DNA from: WGMI01 sp041739275 | Lineage (GTDB): Bacteria; Bacteroidota; Bacteroidia; Flavobacteriales; Schleiferiaceae | DNA length: 64,000 bases | Assembly: GCA_041739275.1 (NCBI GenBank) | Contig: JBGSOF010000004.1 | Location: 62,001 to 126,000 of the forward strand | Direction: 5' to 3' | In this document: positions 18,552-27,107 of the stretch, piece after piece | Layout of the letters: each line of letters opens with the position of its first letter | Position numbering within the stretch: position 1 is the first letter of the stretch | Position numbers and translations under genes: made by a program | Notes under the pieces: model-generated | Databases searched by the model: none | What the model was told of the DNA's origin: nothing | What the model saw: only the letters and a program-made list of their open reading frames with translations

Positions 18552-18899
18552 GTGACCATCGAAGTACTCAAATCCAAAATTCATCGGGTTCGCGTAACCG
18601 ACGCCGAACTGCACTACATCGGGAGCATCACCATCGATGTGGCCCTGATGGATGCCTCGGGATTGATTCCGGGCGAAAAAGTAAGCGTCGTGAACATTCA
18701 CAATGGCGAACGCCTCGACACCTACGTCATTCCCGGGGCGCGGGGCAGCGGCGAAATCGTGCTCAACGGCCCTGCCGCGCGCAGGGTGCAGAAGGGCGAC
18801 TTGGTGATCGTGCTCTCGTATGCCCAAATGACTTTAGAAGAAGCCAAGGCGCATCAGCCGTCGATTATTTTTCCGGACGAGCACACCAATTTGCTTTGA
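18552..18899 (+). CDS. panD: Aspartate 1-decarboxylase
   Basis: A 115-residue pyruvoyl enzyme converting L-aspartate to beta-alanine for pantothenate and CoA. The self-cleavage site Gly24-Ser25 is visible in HYIGSITID, with TYVIPG and GSGEIVLNGPAAR further on. Length matches the family. The stop overlaps the TTG start of the next gene (TTGA), which begins a four-gene run ending in radA. panC and panB are not in the window. Confidence 0.95.
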   Translation: MTIEVLKSKIHRVRVTDAELHYIGSITIDVALMDASGLIPGEKVSVVNIHNGERLDTYVIPGARGSGEIVLNGPAARRVQKGDLVIVLSYAQMTLEEAKAHQPSIIFPDEHTNLL

Positions 18900-19906
18900 G
18901 CGCGCTCGACCCACGGCTTGTTCGGACCCTTCGTTATTTGCTGTTCGTAGGCTTAGGCGTCGGGCTTCTCTTTCTCGCGTTCAAAGAGACGAAGCCCCAA
19001 GAGCTTTGGGAGGTTATTCAAAAGGCCGACTTCAGCTTTATCCTCATTTCTATGGCGATGGGTTTCATTGCATACATCGCTCGCGGCCTTCGGTGGTTGC
19101 TCTTGATGGACACTCTGGGGTACAAAGCGCGTCCTTGGTCGTCCATTCACAGTGTTTCGATCGGCTACTTTGCCAATATGGCGGTTCCGAGAGCGGGCGA
19201 AGTGGCGCGCTGCACCACCCTGAGCGGGCTCGAGAAAATTCCCGTTGCCAAGCTCTTTGGCACGGTGATCGTCGAACGCGGAATCGATTTGATTTTATTG
19301 TTGTCGATGTTAGGGCTCGCGTTCGCCACCTCTTTCTCGAATCTACAGGCCTTTTTTGATCAGGCTTTGCAAGGTGATGCAGGCGAGGCCAACGGAGGCG
19401 GCGGCAGTTTGATTCCGTGGATCGCCGTGGGCATTCTCGCCTTGATCGCCCTTGTTTTCGTCCTCCGTAAGCGCATAGGTTCTTTGCCTATATTCGACAA
19501 AATCAGACACTTAGGCAGAGAAGTTGGCGAAGGGATCGGCTCTGTGCTCCGAATGCCTAAAAAACTGCTCTTCATATTTTACACCTTGGTGATTTGGGGC
19601 ATGTATTACGGGATGGTTCACATCTGCATCTACGCATTGGCCGAAACCGCCCAACTTTCGATGGCCGACACCTTGTTTGTGATGGTGGCCGCGGGCATGG
19701 GGATGGTCGTGCCTGTGCCGGGAGGAGTCGGAGCCTATCACTATTTAGTGGTGTTGAGCATGGGGCTGCTCGGAATCGATTCGTCGGTCGCGCTGGGCTT
19801 TGCCACCTTGGTTCACAGTGGACAAGCCGTGATGGGCATTGCCGCCGGGCTGGCCGCATTGATTTATATTTCGCTCTCTAAACGAAGAACGCCCGTACTC
19901 GAATGA
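18896..19906 (+). CDS. Flippase-like membrane protein (UPF0104 / LPG synthase TM region)
   Basis: A 336-residue multi-pass inner-membrane protein (about 8 helices) of the lysylphosphatidylglycerol synthase TM/AglD-like family, including the conserved VPxPGGVGAYHY near the C-terminus and an amphipathic N-terminal RGLRWLLLM. It lacks the soluble aminoacyltransferase domain of MprF, so it is a stand-alone flippase-like protein, probably for a lipid or lipid-linked sugar. The TTG start is inferred from the overlap with the panD stop. Its own stop overlaps the ATG of the next gene (ATGA). Confidence 0.85.
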   Translation: MSALDPRLVRTLRYLLFVGLGVGLLFLAFKETKPQELWEVIQKADFSFILISMAMGFIAYIARGLRWLLLMDTLGYKARPWSSIHSVSIGYFANMAVPRAGEVARCTTLSGLEKIPVAKLFGTVIVERGIDLILLLSMLGLAFATSFSNLQAFFDQALQGDAGEANGGGGSLIPWIAVGILALIALVFVLRKRIGSLPIFDKIRHLGREVGEGIGSVLRMPKKLLFIFYTLVIWGMYYGMVHICIYALAETAQLSMADTLFVMVAAGMGMVVPVPGGVGAYHYLVVLSMGLLGIDSSVALGFATLVHSGQAVMGIAAGLAALIYISLSKRRTPVLE

Positions 19907-20271
19907 ATGCCTTAGAAATCGTAGAAAAAAAGGTTCTCGAAACCCTTGAACTCCAGCGCCGCCGCGCCATGTGGGCGTTTCAAAAACACGCGGTCGCCCT
20001 TGCAGTTTTCGGAGATTCTCAGCTCTCGAACCATGCGATCGATCGAATCAATGCCATGGCAGACTCGGGAGATCGGCTCATCGTTCTGAGCACGGATTCG
20101 AGCGTGCTTTTGAGCCTCGCTTCTCTGCATCATGTGAGCGTTGTTTGTCTCGTCGATCGCTCAGAGCTCAATCGGCTTGTCGGCGAACTTGCACCCGATG
20201 TGGTGCTCAGCGCGCCGGGCTTTGTCGAGCCGGAGGTTCCCGAATCGACGGTGTTGATTCGAATGGCCTGA
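19903..20271 (+). CDS. Degenerate HldE/RfaE2-like nucleotidyltransferase-fold protein
   Basis: A 122-residue protein that resembles the C-terminal nucleotidyltransferase domain of HldE (ADP-heptose synthesis): VALAVFGDSQLSNHA sits where VxxTNGCFDxLHxGH is expected, then INAMADSGDRLIVLSTDSSV matches ARxLGDRLIVxVNSDxSV, and LAPDVVLSA matches the later part. The HxGH nucleotide-binding motif is replaced by SNHA, and the C-terminus is about 35 residues shorter than in active enzymes, so catalysis is doubtful. It overlaps the flippase-like gene by 4 nt and is 13 nt from radA. A fold-level assignment from pattern only. Confidence 0.6.
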   Translation: MNALEIVEKKVLETLELQRRRAMWAFQKHAVALAVFGDSQLSNHAIDRINAMADSGDRLIVLSTDSSVLLSLASLHHVSVVCLVDRSELNRLVGELAPDVVLSAPGFVEPEVPESTVLIRMA

Positions 20272-20284
20272 TCGGTCTCGCACC

Positions 20285-21637
20285 TTGGCTAAAACCAAAA
20301 CCCGATTCGTTTGCCAGAACTGCGGCAGCGCACAAAGTCAGTGGATGGGTCAATGTCCACGGTGTGCGAGCTGGAACAGCCTCGTCGAAGAATTGGTTCC
20401 GACGGCTCCTGCGCGCGGAACTGCGGCGCGGAACACTGCTTCGGGCGCCGTGCGATTGTCTGAGGTCACCTCTGCAAAAAACACACGCATCCTCCTTGTA
20501 GACAATGAGTTAAATCGGGTTCTTGGAGGCGGTCTCGTGCCGGGCAGCGCCGTTTTACTCGGGGGCGAACCGGGCATCGGCAAATCGACTTTGATGCTTC
20601 AACTCGCGCTCGAGATGGGCTCGGAAAGCGTGCTGTACGTCTGTGGCGAAGAAAGCCCCGAACAAGTGAAAATGCGCGCCGAAAGGTTGAGAGGTCCGGG
20701 ACTCGAACTCCACCTTTTGCCCGAAACCGATACGACGGCCATTCTCGGTCAAACTGAAAAAATCGAACCGAAACTGCTCATCGTCGATTCGATTCAAACA
20801 CTGTACAACCCTCAGCTCGATTCGGCTCCCGGAACGGTGGGGCAAATTCGCGAATCGGCTCATGAGCTCATCCGACACTGCAAAGCACGAGCGATTCCGC
20901 TGATTTTGATCGGGCACATCACCAAAGAAGGGGCGATTGCGGGGCCGAAATTGCTCGAACACATGGTGGACGTGGTCTTGCAATTCGAAGGAGACCGAAA
21001 CCACGTGTATCGACTGCTTCGGGCTCAAAAAAACCGCTTTGGTTCGACTTCCGAAATAGGGATTTACGAAATGCGCGGAGATGGCCTGCAATCTGTGCTC
21101 GACCCGTCTCAGCTCTTGATCGAAGAGCGCGACGAACACCTCAGCGGTACCGCCTTGGGCGTGATTGCCGAAGGGGCTCGACCCATATTGATCGAAACTC
21201 AAGCCTTGGTCGGGAGCGCCGTCTACGGCACGCCCCAACGCAGCTCGACCGGATTCGACGGCCGGCGCCTGAACATGCTCTTGGCCGTGCTCGAAAAGCG
21301 CTGTGGCTTTCGATTGGGCTCGAAAGACGTGTTTTTGAACATCGCGGGGGGTCTGAGAATCGACGACCCCGCCGCGGACCTTGCCGTTGCAGCAGCCATT
21401 TTGAGTTCCAACGAAGACTTGCCCATTTCGAGGCGATATGCGCTGATTGGCGAAATTGGTCTCGGGGGCGAAATTCGAAGTGTGAGCCACCTCAATCAAA
21501 GGTTGTCGGAGCTCGAACGGCTGGGCTATCAAAAGGCCTTCATTTCTTCGAACAACAAGATGGAAGGCATAAAGTCTTCGATTGAGTGTGTGCGCGAAGG
21601 CCGAATCGATCGCATTCTCGAAAGGCTGTTCAGCTAG
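20285..21637 (+). CDS. radA: DNA repair protein RadA
   Basis: A 450-residue RecA-like ATPase that promotes branch migration in recombination. Domains in order: C4 zinc finger (C10, C13, C24, C27), Walker A GGEPGIGKST (93-102), the RadA-specific KNRFG motif (249-253), and a Lon-protease-like C-terminal domain (about 280-450) without a protease role. Starts at TTG, giving the typical MAKTKTRFVCQNCG N-terminus. Last gene of the panD run; a separate promoter is not obvious. Confidence 0.96.
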   Translation: MAKTKTRFVCQNCGSAQSQWMGQCPRCASWNSLVEELVPTAPARGTAARNTASGAVRLSEVTSAKNTRILLVDNELNRVLGGGLVPGSAVLLGGEPGIGKSTLMLQLALEMGSESVLYVCGEESPEQVKMRAERLRGPGLELHLLPETDTTAILGQTEKIEPKLLIVDSIQTLYNPQLDSAPGTVGQIRESAHELIRHCKARAIPLILIGHITKEGAIAGPKLLEHMVDVVLQFEGDRNHVYRLLRAQKNRFGSTSEIGIYEMRGDGLQSVLDPSQLLIEERDEHLSGTALGVIAEGARPILIETQALVGSAVYGTPQRSSTGFDGRRLNMLLAVLEKRCGFRLGSKDVFLNIAGGLRIDDPAADLAVAAAILSSNEDLPISRRYALIGEIGLGGEIRSVSHLNQRLSELERLGYQKAFISSNNKMEGIKSSIECVREGRIDRILERLFS

Positions 21638-21676
21638 GTGAAGAATGGTATTTTCGCGCCCTAAGTTTTGAATGTG

Positions 21677-22642
21677 ATGAAACCTCTACCGCTCGCACTC
21701 TTTCTCGGCCTGTTGTTTTCGGGTTCGATCTATGCCCAAGACCTCACCAAAGAAGCCAAAAGACTTCAAGATTCGAGCAAAGTGGCGCTTGCGCGCCTCG
21801 GAACTGTCGAAAAACCCTTTTGGGACAAGGGAGCCTCAGGCAATCTTTTGGTAAACCAGTCCAGTTTGTCGAATTGGCAAGCCGGGGGTCAAAGCTCGTT
21901 GAGCGGGGCGGTGAACTTGAGTTTTTACGCCAATCACTACAGCAAACACTGGCGTTGGGCCAACCGCCTCGACTTGGGCTATGGCCGTCAGTGGCAATCG
22001 GGGCTGGATGTAAAAACAGACGACCGAATCGAGCTCAATTCTCGCATCGACCGGCTCTTGAGCAAAAACTGGAGCCTCTCGGCCAACCTCACCTTTCGAA
22101 CACAGTTTACCGAGGGTTTTGAAAAGCCCGAAGACACCGTGGCGATCTCTGACTTTTTAGCCCCGGCCTACACCCTTGCGGGGCTGGGTTTTACGTACAG
22201 CCCAAGCAGCTCGTTTAGCGTATTTCTCTCTCCGGCAACCGTCAAGCACACTTTTGTCAATGTGCAGAGGCTTGCCGATGCGGGCGCCTACGGCCTCGAC
22301 GGGGCGGATTTCGACTCTGAAGGAGCGCCGATCGAGGGTTCCGCGAGCAAGAGCCGGGTAGAAATCGGAGCGTACATCAATGCGTATTACAAGGCTAAGC
22401 TGATGGAAAACATCGAGTTTCAATCAAAGCTCGATCTGTACTCCAACTATCTCAACAACCCTCAAAACATCGACGTCAACTGGGAGAATGTCTTTTTGAT
22501 GAAGGTCAATCGGTACGTAACCGTCAACCTCGTGCTCCACTTGATTTACGACGACGACATCAAGTTTACCGATTCTGAAGGTACGGGCCCTCGAACCCAG
22601 TTCCGCCAAGCGCTTGGGGTCGGGCTGAGTTATTCTCTCTGA
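21677..22642 (+). CDS. DUF3078 domain protein, probable outer-membrane barrel
   Basis: A 321-residue exported protein with a signal peptide (LALFLGLLFSGSIYAQ) and the DUF3078 signature SSLSNWQAGGQSSLSG. The rest consists of alternating strands ending SYSL, suggesting a beta-barrel in the outer membrane. Function unknown; the family is nearly limited to Bacteroidetes. The ATG is chosen, but GTG or TTG one to three codons earlier are possible. A TATTTTCG element lies 20 nt upstream. The 3' end overlaps the convergent DUF2461 gene by 13 nt, and no terminator is seen at its own end. Confidence 0.82.
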   Translation: MKPLPLALFLGLLFSGSIYAQDLTKEAKRLQDSSKVALARLGTVEKPFWDKGASGNLLVNQSSLSNWQAGGQSSLSGAVNLSFYANHYSKHWRWANRLDLGYGRQWQSGLDVKTDDRIELNSRIDRLLSKNWSLSANLTFRTQFTEGFEKPEDTVAISDFLAPAYTLAGLGFTYSPSSSFSVFLSPATVKHTFVNVQRLADAGAYGLDGADFDSEGAPIEGSASKSRVEIGAYINAYYKAKLMENIEFQSKLDLYSNYLNNPQNIDVNWENVFLMKVNRYVTVNLVLHLIYDDDIKFTDSEGTGPRTQFRQALGVGLSYSL

Positions 22643-23310
22643 GCGAGAAGAGCTTCGTTGAGCAAACGTCTCAACGGCTCAGAGGCACGGTGGTATTGCG
22701 CAATTCGATCGACGACTTCGGGGCCGAAGCTCTGTTCGGGTTCGAGCTCTGCCCACCAATACCACTGTTTTTTGCGCACCAGGGGCTGAGATTTGCCGAG
22801 TTCCAGAAACTCCGGAACCGCCTTTTTTCGCTCTTCGCCTATGATGCCGTCGGGGTACAACCGGCGAAATTCGGCCAACTCGTTCGCTTGAATCCAGCGC
22901 TTTTCGTTTTCCGACACATGTCTCCACACGAGCTCTTGGTCGGGTTTCTCGAGAAAATAGTTGCCTCCCCCGATGTTGAACCCCCCGGGGCCGATTTCAA
23001 AATACAAACCCGGAATTCGGTCGGTTTTTTGCCCACCCGGATTGATCGAAGCCCCCATTTGGAGTTTGTAGGGCGATTTGTCTTTTGAAAATCGGATATC
23101 GCGATTGATCCTAAAAATGGTCTTCTTCGGGTCGACATCGTAGGCTGCATCCTCGGATTTCAGCAGGCCAACAATCTGGCTCACCGCATTTTCAAATGGA
23201 GCCTTGACCGATTTCTCGTAGCGCTTTCGATTTGCGTCAAACCACTCTTTGTGATTGTTCCCGGCCAATTCTATAAAAAACTCCATAAAGTCGGGGCCAA
23301 TCCATTCCAT
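22630..23310 (-). CDS. DUF2461 (TIGR02453) family protein
   Basis: A 226-residue cytoplasmic protein of the DUF2461 family. Hallmarks are ELAGNNHKEWFDANRKRYE near the N-terminus and FRINRDIRFSKDKSPYK, then GLYFEIGPGGFNIGGGNY. Function is unknown. The start is set at the ATG giving MEWIGPDFMEFF, the usual N-terminus; the open frame continues 35 codons further but without family likeness. The gene is convergent with DUF3078, and its whole length may be covered by antisense read-through from it. Confidence 0.85.
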   Translation of the reverse strand: MEWIGPDFMEFFIELAGNNHKEWFDANRKRYEKSVKAPFENAVSQIVGLLKSEDAAYDVDPKKTIFRINRDIRFSKDKSPYKLQMGASINPGGQKTDRIPGLYFEIGPGGFNIGGGNYFLEKPDQELVWRHVSENEKRWIQANELAEFRRLYPDGIIGEERKKAVPEFLELGKSQPLVRKKQWYWWAELEPEQSFGPEVVDRIAQYHRASEPLRRLLNEALLAQRE

Positions 23311-23493
23311 AGGGCCGTGTTTTTGCGGCTTAAAAATACCCGATTCAAGCGATGTCCAAACTCGTCGAAAATCGTGTCTTTTGAACTTCTGCCTTCCGCT
23401 TTTCACGCTTCGCACTGAAGTACGTTCTTACCCTTTCCTTTTTTCGAAATCAGCGGAAGTGCGGCTGGGATCTGTTGCCGATCCTTTGAGGTT

Positions 23494-23527
23494 CCCGAGC
23501 CCTCCCTTGCGGGGGTTCGGGTTTTTT
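23494..23527 (+). terminator. Strong plus-strand terminator upstream of glyS
   Basis: An 11-bp stem (CCCGAGCCCTC pairing with GGGGGTTCGGG, two G-T pairs) followed by six Ts. The nearest plus-strand gene upstream is DUF3078, ending 850 nt away, so this probably stops its read-through or an unseen small RNA and insulates the glyS promoter. Confidence 0.8.
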
Positions 23528-23574
23528 CAACCCAAGCCATGGCGCTGCATAAGTCGCTGGGCAGCTTCTCGCGC

Positions 23575-23582
23575 TACTTTTG
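23575..23582 (+). promoter_or_regulatory. -7 promoter element TACTTTTG for glyS
   Basis: An exact TAnnTTTG match located after the terminator and 27 nt before the chosen glyS ATG. Confidence 0.55.
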
Positions 23583-23609
23583 CTGCCCAAGCTCAAAAAA
23601 GCGCTCACC

Positions 23610-25142
23610 ATGGACGATTTGTTTAAAAAGGTTGTATCGCACTGCAAAGAGTATGGCTTTGTCTTTCAGAGCAGCGAGGTCTACGATGGATTAGCGGCCG
23701 TCTACGATTTTGGTCCCTATGGAGTTGAGCTCAAAAAGAATCTTCGAGAATATTGGTGGAAGTCGATGGTTCAGTTGCGCGCAGACATTGTCGGGCTCGA
23801 CAGCGCCATCTTTATGCACCCCACGGTTTGGAAGGCCTCAGGCCATGTCGACGCTTTTAACGATCCGCTCATTGACAACAAGGACTCCAAAAAGCGCTAT
23901 CGAGCCGATGTCTTGATCGAAGAGCGAATCTCGAGCTATGAGCAAAAAATAGAGAAGGAGGTCGAAAAAGCCGCCAAGCGATTTGGAGACTCTTTTGATC
24001 CAATTCTATTTGCCCAGACCAACGCGCGCGTCTTGGAACTCAAAGGCAAAGGCGAGGCGCTCCACACTCGTTTTGCGGAAGCGCTCGAACAGTCGAATCT
24101 CGAAGCGCTACGGCAGATCATCATAGACGAAGAAATTGTGTGTCCGGTGTCGGGTAGCCGCAATTGGACAGAAGTGCGGCAGTTCAATTTGATGTTCGGC
24201 ACCAAACTCGGTTCCGTGGCAGAAGACTCGCTCGATTTATTCCTGAGGCCCGAAACGGCTCAAGGCATTTTTGTCAATTTTCTAAATGTCCAAAAGAGCG
24301 CCCGAATGCGGCTGCCCTTTGGAATCGCTCAAACCGGCAAGGCGTTTCGAAACGAGATTGTCGCGCGCCAGTTCATTTTTCGAATGCGAGAGTTCGAGCA
24401 AATGGAAATGCAGTTTTTTGTGCGGCCCGGCCAAGAACTCAGCTGGTACGAACACTGGAAAGAGGCTCGGATGAAGTGGCACTACTCCTTGGGGCTGGGC
24501 GAGCAGAATTATCGCTTTCACGACCACGAAAAACTGGCGCACTACGCCAACGCCGCCTGCGACATCGAATTTAAATTCCCCTTTGGCTTCAAGGAACTCG
24601 AGGGAATCCACTCTCGAACTGATTTCGATTTATCTCGACATCAGCAGTTTTCGGGTAAGAAACTGCAGTATTTCGACCCCGAACTCGGAGAGAATTACGT
24701 GCCTTATGTGGTGGAGACCTCTGTCGGTCTCGATCGCTTGTTTCTGGCGGTTATGAGTGCCTCTTATTCAGAAGAAACCCTCGAAGACGGAAGCGAACGG
24801 ACGACGCTGCGCATTCCCGCGCCTTTGGCACCGGTCAAGGTGGCCGTTTTGCCCTTGGTCAAAAAGGACGGACTTCCCGAAATGGCCATGGAGATCTTCA
24901 AAGAGCTCTCGCTCGACTTGAGTGTGCAATACGACGACAAAGACGCCATCGGAAGGAGATATCGAAGACAAGATGCCATCGGCACTCCCTATTGTGCAAC
25001 CATCGACAACCAGTCGATCGAAGACGGAAGTCTGACGGTTCGCGAGCGAGACAGCATGGCTCAAGAGCGGATTCACCGTTCGGAACTGTCAGAGTATTTG
25101 CGCGAAAAATGCGGTTATCAGGCGTGGTTCAGGGCGCTTTAA
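23610..25142 (+). CDS. glyS: Glycyl-tRNA synthetase, single-chain type
   Basis: A 510-residue class II synthetase of the alpha2 type, which charges tRNA-Gly. Motifs seen: MDDLFKKVVSHCKEYGFVF at the N-terminus, YDFGPYGVELK, LRPETAQGIFVNF (motif 2 region), FEQMEMQFFV, and the C-terminal anticodon-binding domain (VAVLPLVKKDG, then GRRYRRQDAIGTPYC). The ATG is preferred; an in-frame TTG ten codons earlier overlaps the -7 element and so is less likely. Confidence 0.95.
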   Translation: MDDLFKKVVSHCKEYGFVFQSSEVYDGLAAVYDFGPYGVELKKNLREYWWKSMVQLRADIVGLDSAIFMHPTVWKASGHVDAFNDPLIDNKDSKKRYRADVLIEERISSYEQKIEKEVEKAAKRFGDSFDPILFAQTNARVLELKGKGEALHTRFAEALEQSNLEALRQIIIDEEIVCPVSGSRNWTEVRQFNLMFGTKLGSVAEDSLDLFLRPETAQGIFVNFLNVQKSARMRLPFGIAQTGKAFRNEIVARQFIFRMREFEQMEMQFFVRPGQELSWYEHWKEARMKWHYSLGLGEQNYRFHDHEKLAHYANAACDIEFKFPFGFKELEGIHSRTDFDLSRHQQFSGKKLQYFDPELGENYVPYVVETSVGLDRLFLAVMSASYSEETLEDGSERTTLRIPAPLAPVKVAVLPLVKKDGLPEMAMEIFKELSLDLSVQYDDKDAIGRRYRRQDAIGTPYCATIDNQSIEDGSLTVRERDSMAQERIHRSELSEYLREKCGYQAWFRAL

Positions 25143-25159
25143 CATTTATTGTCGGGGGC

Positions 25160-25191
25160 TTGTTTTCAATTGGTTTTTTGATATAATTTTG
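25160..25191 (+). promoter_or_regulatory. Full promoter: TTG -33 and TAATTTTG -7
   Basis: TTG at 25160-25162 and TAATTTTG at 25184-25191, separated by 21 nt. Both Bacteroidetes elements are present with good spacing, and the start codon lies 27 nt downstream. One of the two promoters in the window where both elements are clear. Confidence 0.7.
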
Positions 25192-25218
25192 CACCCTGTT
25201 TAACACCACTCACACCAC

Positions 25219-25458
25219 ATGAAAAAGTTCAACCTGTTCTTGCTCGTTGCCGGTCTCGGCTTCGCCGTTGCTTGCGGAAACTCTGCTGCTGATTCTGAAG
25301 CTGCTGCTCAAGCTACCGCCGACTCTTTGGCCGCTGTTGCCAAGGCTGACTCAATGGCTGCTTACGAAGCAGAAGCTGCTGCTGCCGCTGCCGCTGCCGC
25401 TGCCGACACCACCGCAATGGATTCTACCGCCGCTCACACAGACGGAGGAGCTCACTAA
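25219..25458 (+). CDS. Small Ala-rich lipoprotein
   Basis: A 79-residue lipoprotein with signal peptide MKKFNLFLLVAGLGFAVAC (lipobox AVAC, Cys19). The mature part is low complexity, dominated by Ala with Asp, Ser, Glu and Thr, including a run of eleven Ala. It is predicted helical, perhaps coiled, and similar in concept to the small Lpp-type envelope lipoproteins, though without a heptad strong enough to claim homology. It forms its own transcription unit with a good promoter and a strong terminator, which suggests high expression. Function unknown. Confidence 0.8.
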   Translation: MKKFNLFLLVAGLGFAVACGNSAADSEAAAQATADSLAAVAKADSMAAYEAEAAAAAAAAAADTTAMDSTAAHTDGGAH

Positions 25459-25479
25459 GCGAGTTCAGCGAGTTTAAAC

Positions 25480-25516
25480 GGAGGTTGTCTCTCAGGTGGC
25501 GGCCTCCTTTTTTTTT
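25480..25516 (+). terminator. Rho-independent terminator of the Ala-rich lipoprotein gene
   Basis: GGAGGTTGTC and GGCGGCCTCC form a stem with several G-T pairs, followed by nine Ts, 22 nt after the stop codon. Confidence 0.85.
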
Positions 25517-25607
25517 GTGCGATTAGGGCCCAACGGCTTCTCTTTGGCGGCTGATCACTTCGCGCTTCTGAGATTCGTCCGAGCAAATCGCATGGATCGC
25601 AGGCTTT

Positions 25608-27107
25608 TTAACTCCCGATTTTTATTAACAATTCGCCGGCCTTTTGAACATCCGGGTCCGCCATAAGCGTCCATTTCACTCGAAGGGCACGCGGAAAAGC
25701 CAGATTTAGAACTTCTTTTTTGAAGAGATCCAGTGCTAACCGGGTCTGTTCTTCCCGAGGCGAGAAATTCAATAATTCGACCGCTTCTCCCTCCCAAGCT
25801 TGAATATCATTCGCGGTAAATTTCATCCAGCCCTCGGGACCTGTTCTCGCAAGTCGCTCGCGATGTCGGTCCCAAAAACCCAAAGCGAACAAGTATAAAC
25901 TATCGCTTGAAACGCGTCCATAAAACAAGCGCTCTTCAAGACTCAAGGTGTCCGAAACAAAGTAGTCGGGTCGAATGCCCGCGTTGTTTTCGTCGTCGTT
26001 CGAAAAACGCTCGCTCTGAGACTGGTTATAGTAGTCCTCAAGCCCCCCGGAATAAGACCGCTGCAGGCTTTTGCCCGAGGGCGTGAAATAGCGAAAGGCC
26101 GTCAATCGAACAACAGAGCCGTCGTTGAGCACCACCTCTTCTTGCACCAAACCTTTGCCAAAACTCCTTCGCCCCACCACCAGCGCCCGCTTGTGATCTT
26201 GAAGGGCTCCCGCAACAACTTCGCTGGCCGAGGCACTCTCTTGATCGAGCAAAACAACCATTTCGCCCGCTTCAAAAAGCCCTCGATGGGTGGCGTGAAA
26301 GGACTCGTTTTGACCATTTCGGTCGACCGTGCGAACAATCAGTAAATCAGCCGCGAGAAATTCGTCGGCTACGGCTTGGGCCTGTGCCATGAGCCCCCCC
26401 GGATTACCCCTCATGTCGAGTACTAAGCTCTTCATTCCGAGGTGGAGAAGCCTTTCGAGTTCCCGCCTCAACTCTTTGTGCGTGCTTTCGGCAAAGCGAT
26501 CGATGCGCACATAAGCCAGTTGATCGGCGAGCATGAGCGCAACGGGTACACTTGGATTTGAAATAAGGCCTCTTCGCAGCTTGAGGGTTTCGAATTTGCC
26601 GGGGCGAACCCTTCGCACGTCTAAGGTCAGCGCGCTGCCCGGATCTCCTTTGAGCTTGCGAACCCAATCTTCTCGAAACTCCGCGCCCCCAAAAGGCTCG
26701 CCATTGACCTTGTAAATGCGGTCTCCGGCCTCAAGGCCTGACTTTTCGGCCGGCCCGCCGGAAACGACGTTCAATACAATAAGGGTGTCTTTGTAAAAAC
26801 CAAACTCTATTCCAATTCCGCCGAAAGAACCTTGGAGTTCGTCCGAGGCGTCGTCGAGCCGAGTGCCCGACAAATAGTCGCTGTGCGGATCGAGGCTGTG
26901 CAACGTCTGGGCCAGAATCTCGTCGAGCAAACTATCGACGTCTACCTCTTCAAAGTAGTCGCGCTCGATGAGATCCAGGAGTTCTCCGATGCGCTCGGCT
27001 CGTTGGCCCGGAGTCTGACGGGGCTTTTCTCTTTGAAGGATCATTCCGAGCGACACACCCAAGGCAAGGGTCAGAAAAAGCAAGGGGACGAGGTAGCGCG
27101 GCTTCAA
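25608..27107 (-). CDS. S41 family C-terminal processing peptidase
   Basis: A 499-residue periplasmic or membrane-anchored serine protease of the CtpA/Tsp family: an N-terminal membrane segment (residues 5-22), a PDZ domain (about 95-175, with GGIGIEFG and GDRIYKVNGEPF) and the catalytic core with Ser293 in ESASASE and Lys318 in RRSFGKG, exactly 25 residues apart as in Tsp. These proteases trim or degrade envelope proteins from the C-terminus. The ATG overlaps the stop of the dCMP deaminase gene by 4 nt. Confidence 0.93.
   Translation of the reverse strand: MKPRYLVPLLFLTLALGVSLGMILQREKPRQTPGQRAERIGELLDLIERDYFEEVDVDSLLDEILAQTLHSLDPHSDYLSGTRLDDASDELQGSFGGIGIEFGFYKDTLIVLNVVSGGPAEKSGLEAGDRIYKVNGEPFGGAEFREDWVRKLKGDPGSALTLDVRRVRPGKFETLKLRRGLISNPSVPVALMLADQLAYVRIDRFAESTHKELRRELERLLHLGMKSLVLDMRGNPGGLMAQAQAVADEFLAADLLIVRTVDRNGQNESFHATHRGLFEAGEMVVLLDQESASASEVVAGALQDHKRALVVGRRSFGKGLVQEEVVLNDGSVVRLTAFRYFTPSGKSLQRSYSGGLEDYYNQSQSERFSNDDENNAGIRPDYFVSDTLSLEERLFYGRVSSDSLYLFALGFWDRHRERLARTGPEGWMKFTANDIQAWEGEAVELLNFSPREEQTRLALDLFKKEVLNLAFPRALRVKWTLMADPDVQKAGELLIKIGS

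Larger units (their letters stand above)
23311..23609. other. 299-bp gap before glyS
   Basis: Holds the likely promoter side of the DUF2461 gene (minus-strand TATTTTTA about 22 nt before its ATG), a strong plus-strand terminator and the glyS promoter. No protein gene is supported. No clear TAnnTTTG element precedes the terminator within the gap, so a separate small RNA here is possible but not supported. Confidence 0.5.

Noticed and set aside
23416..23527. Candidate 6S, SRP or other small RNA ending at the terminator before glyS
   Set aside because: No promoter element precedes it and none of the conserved SRP or 6S sequence features could be recognised; kept only as an alternative explanation for the terminator.
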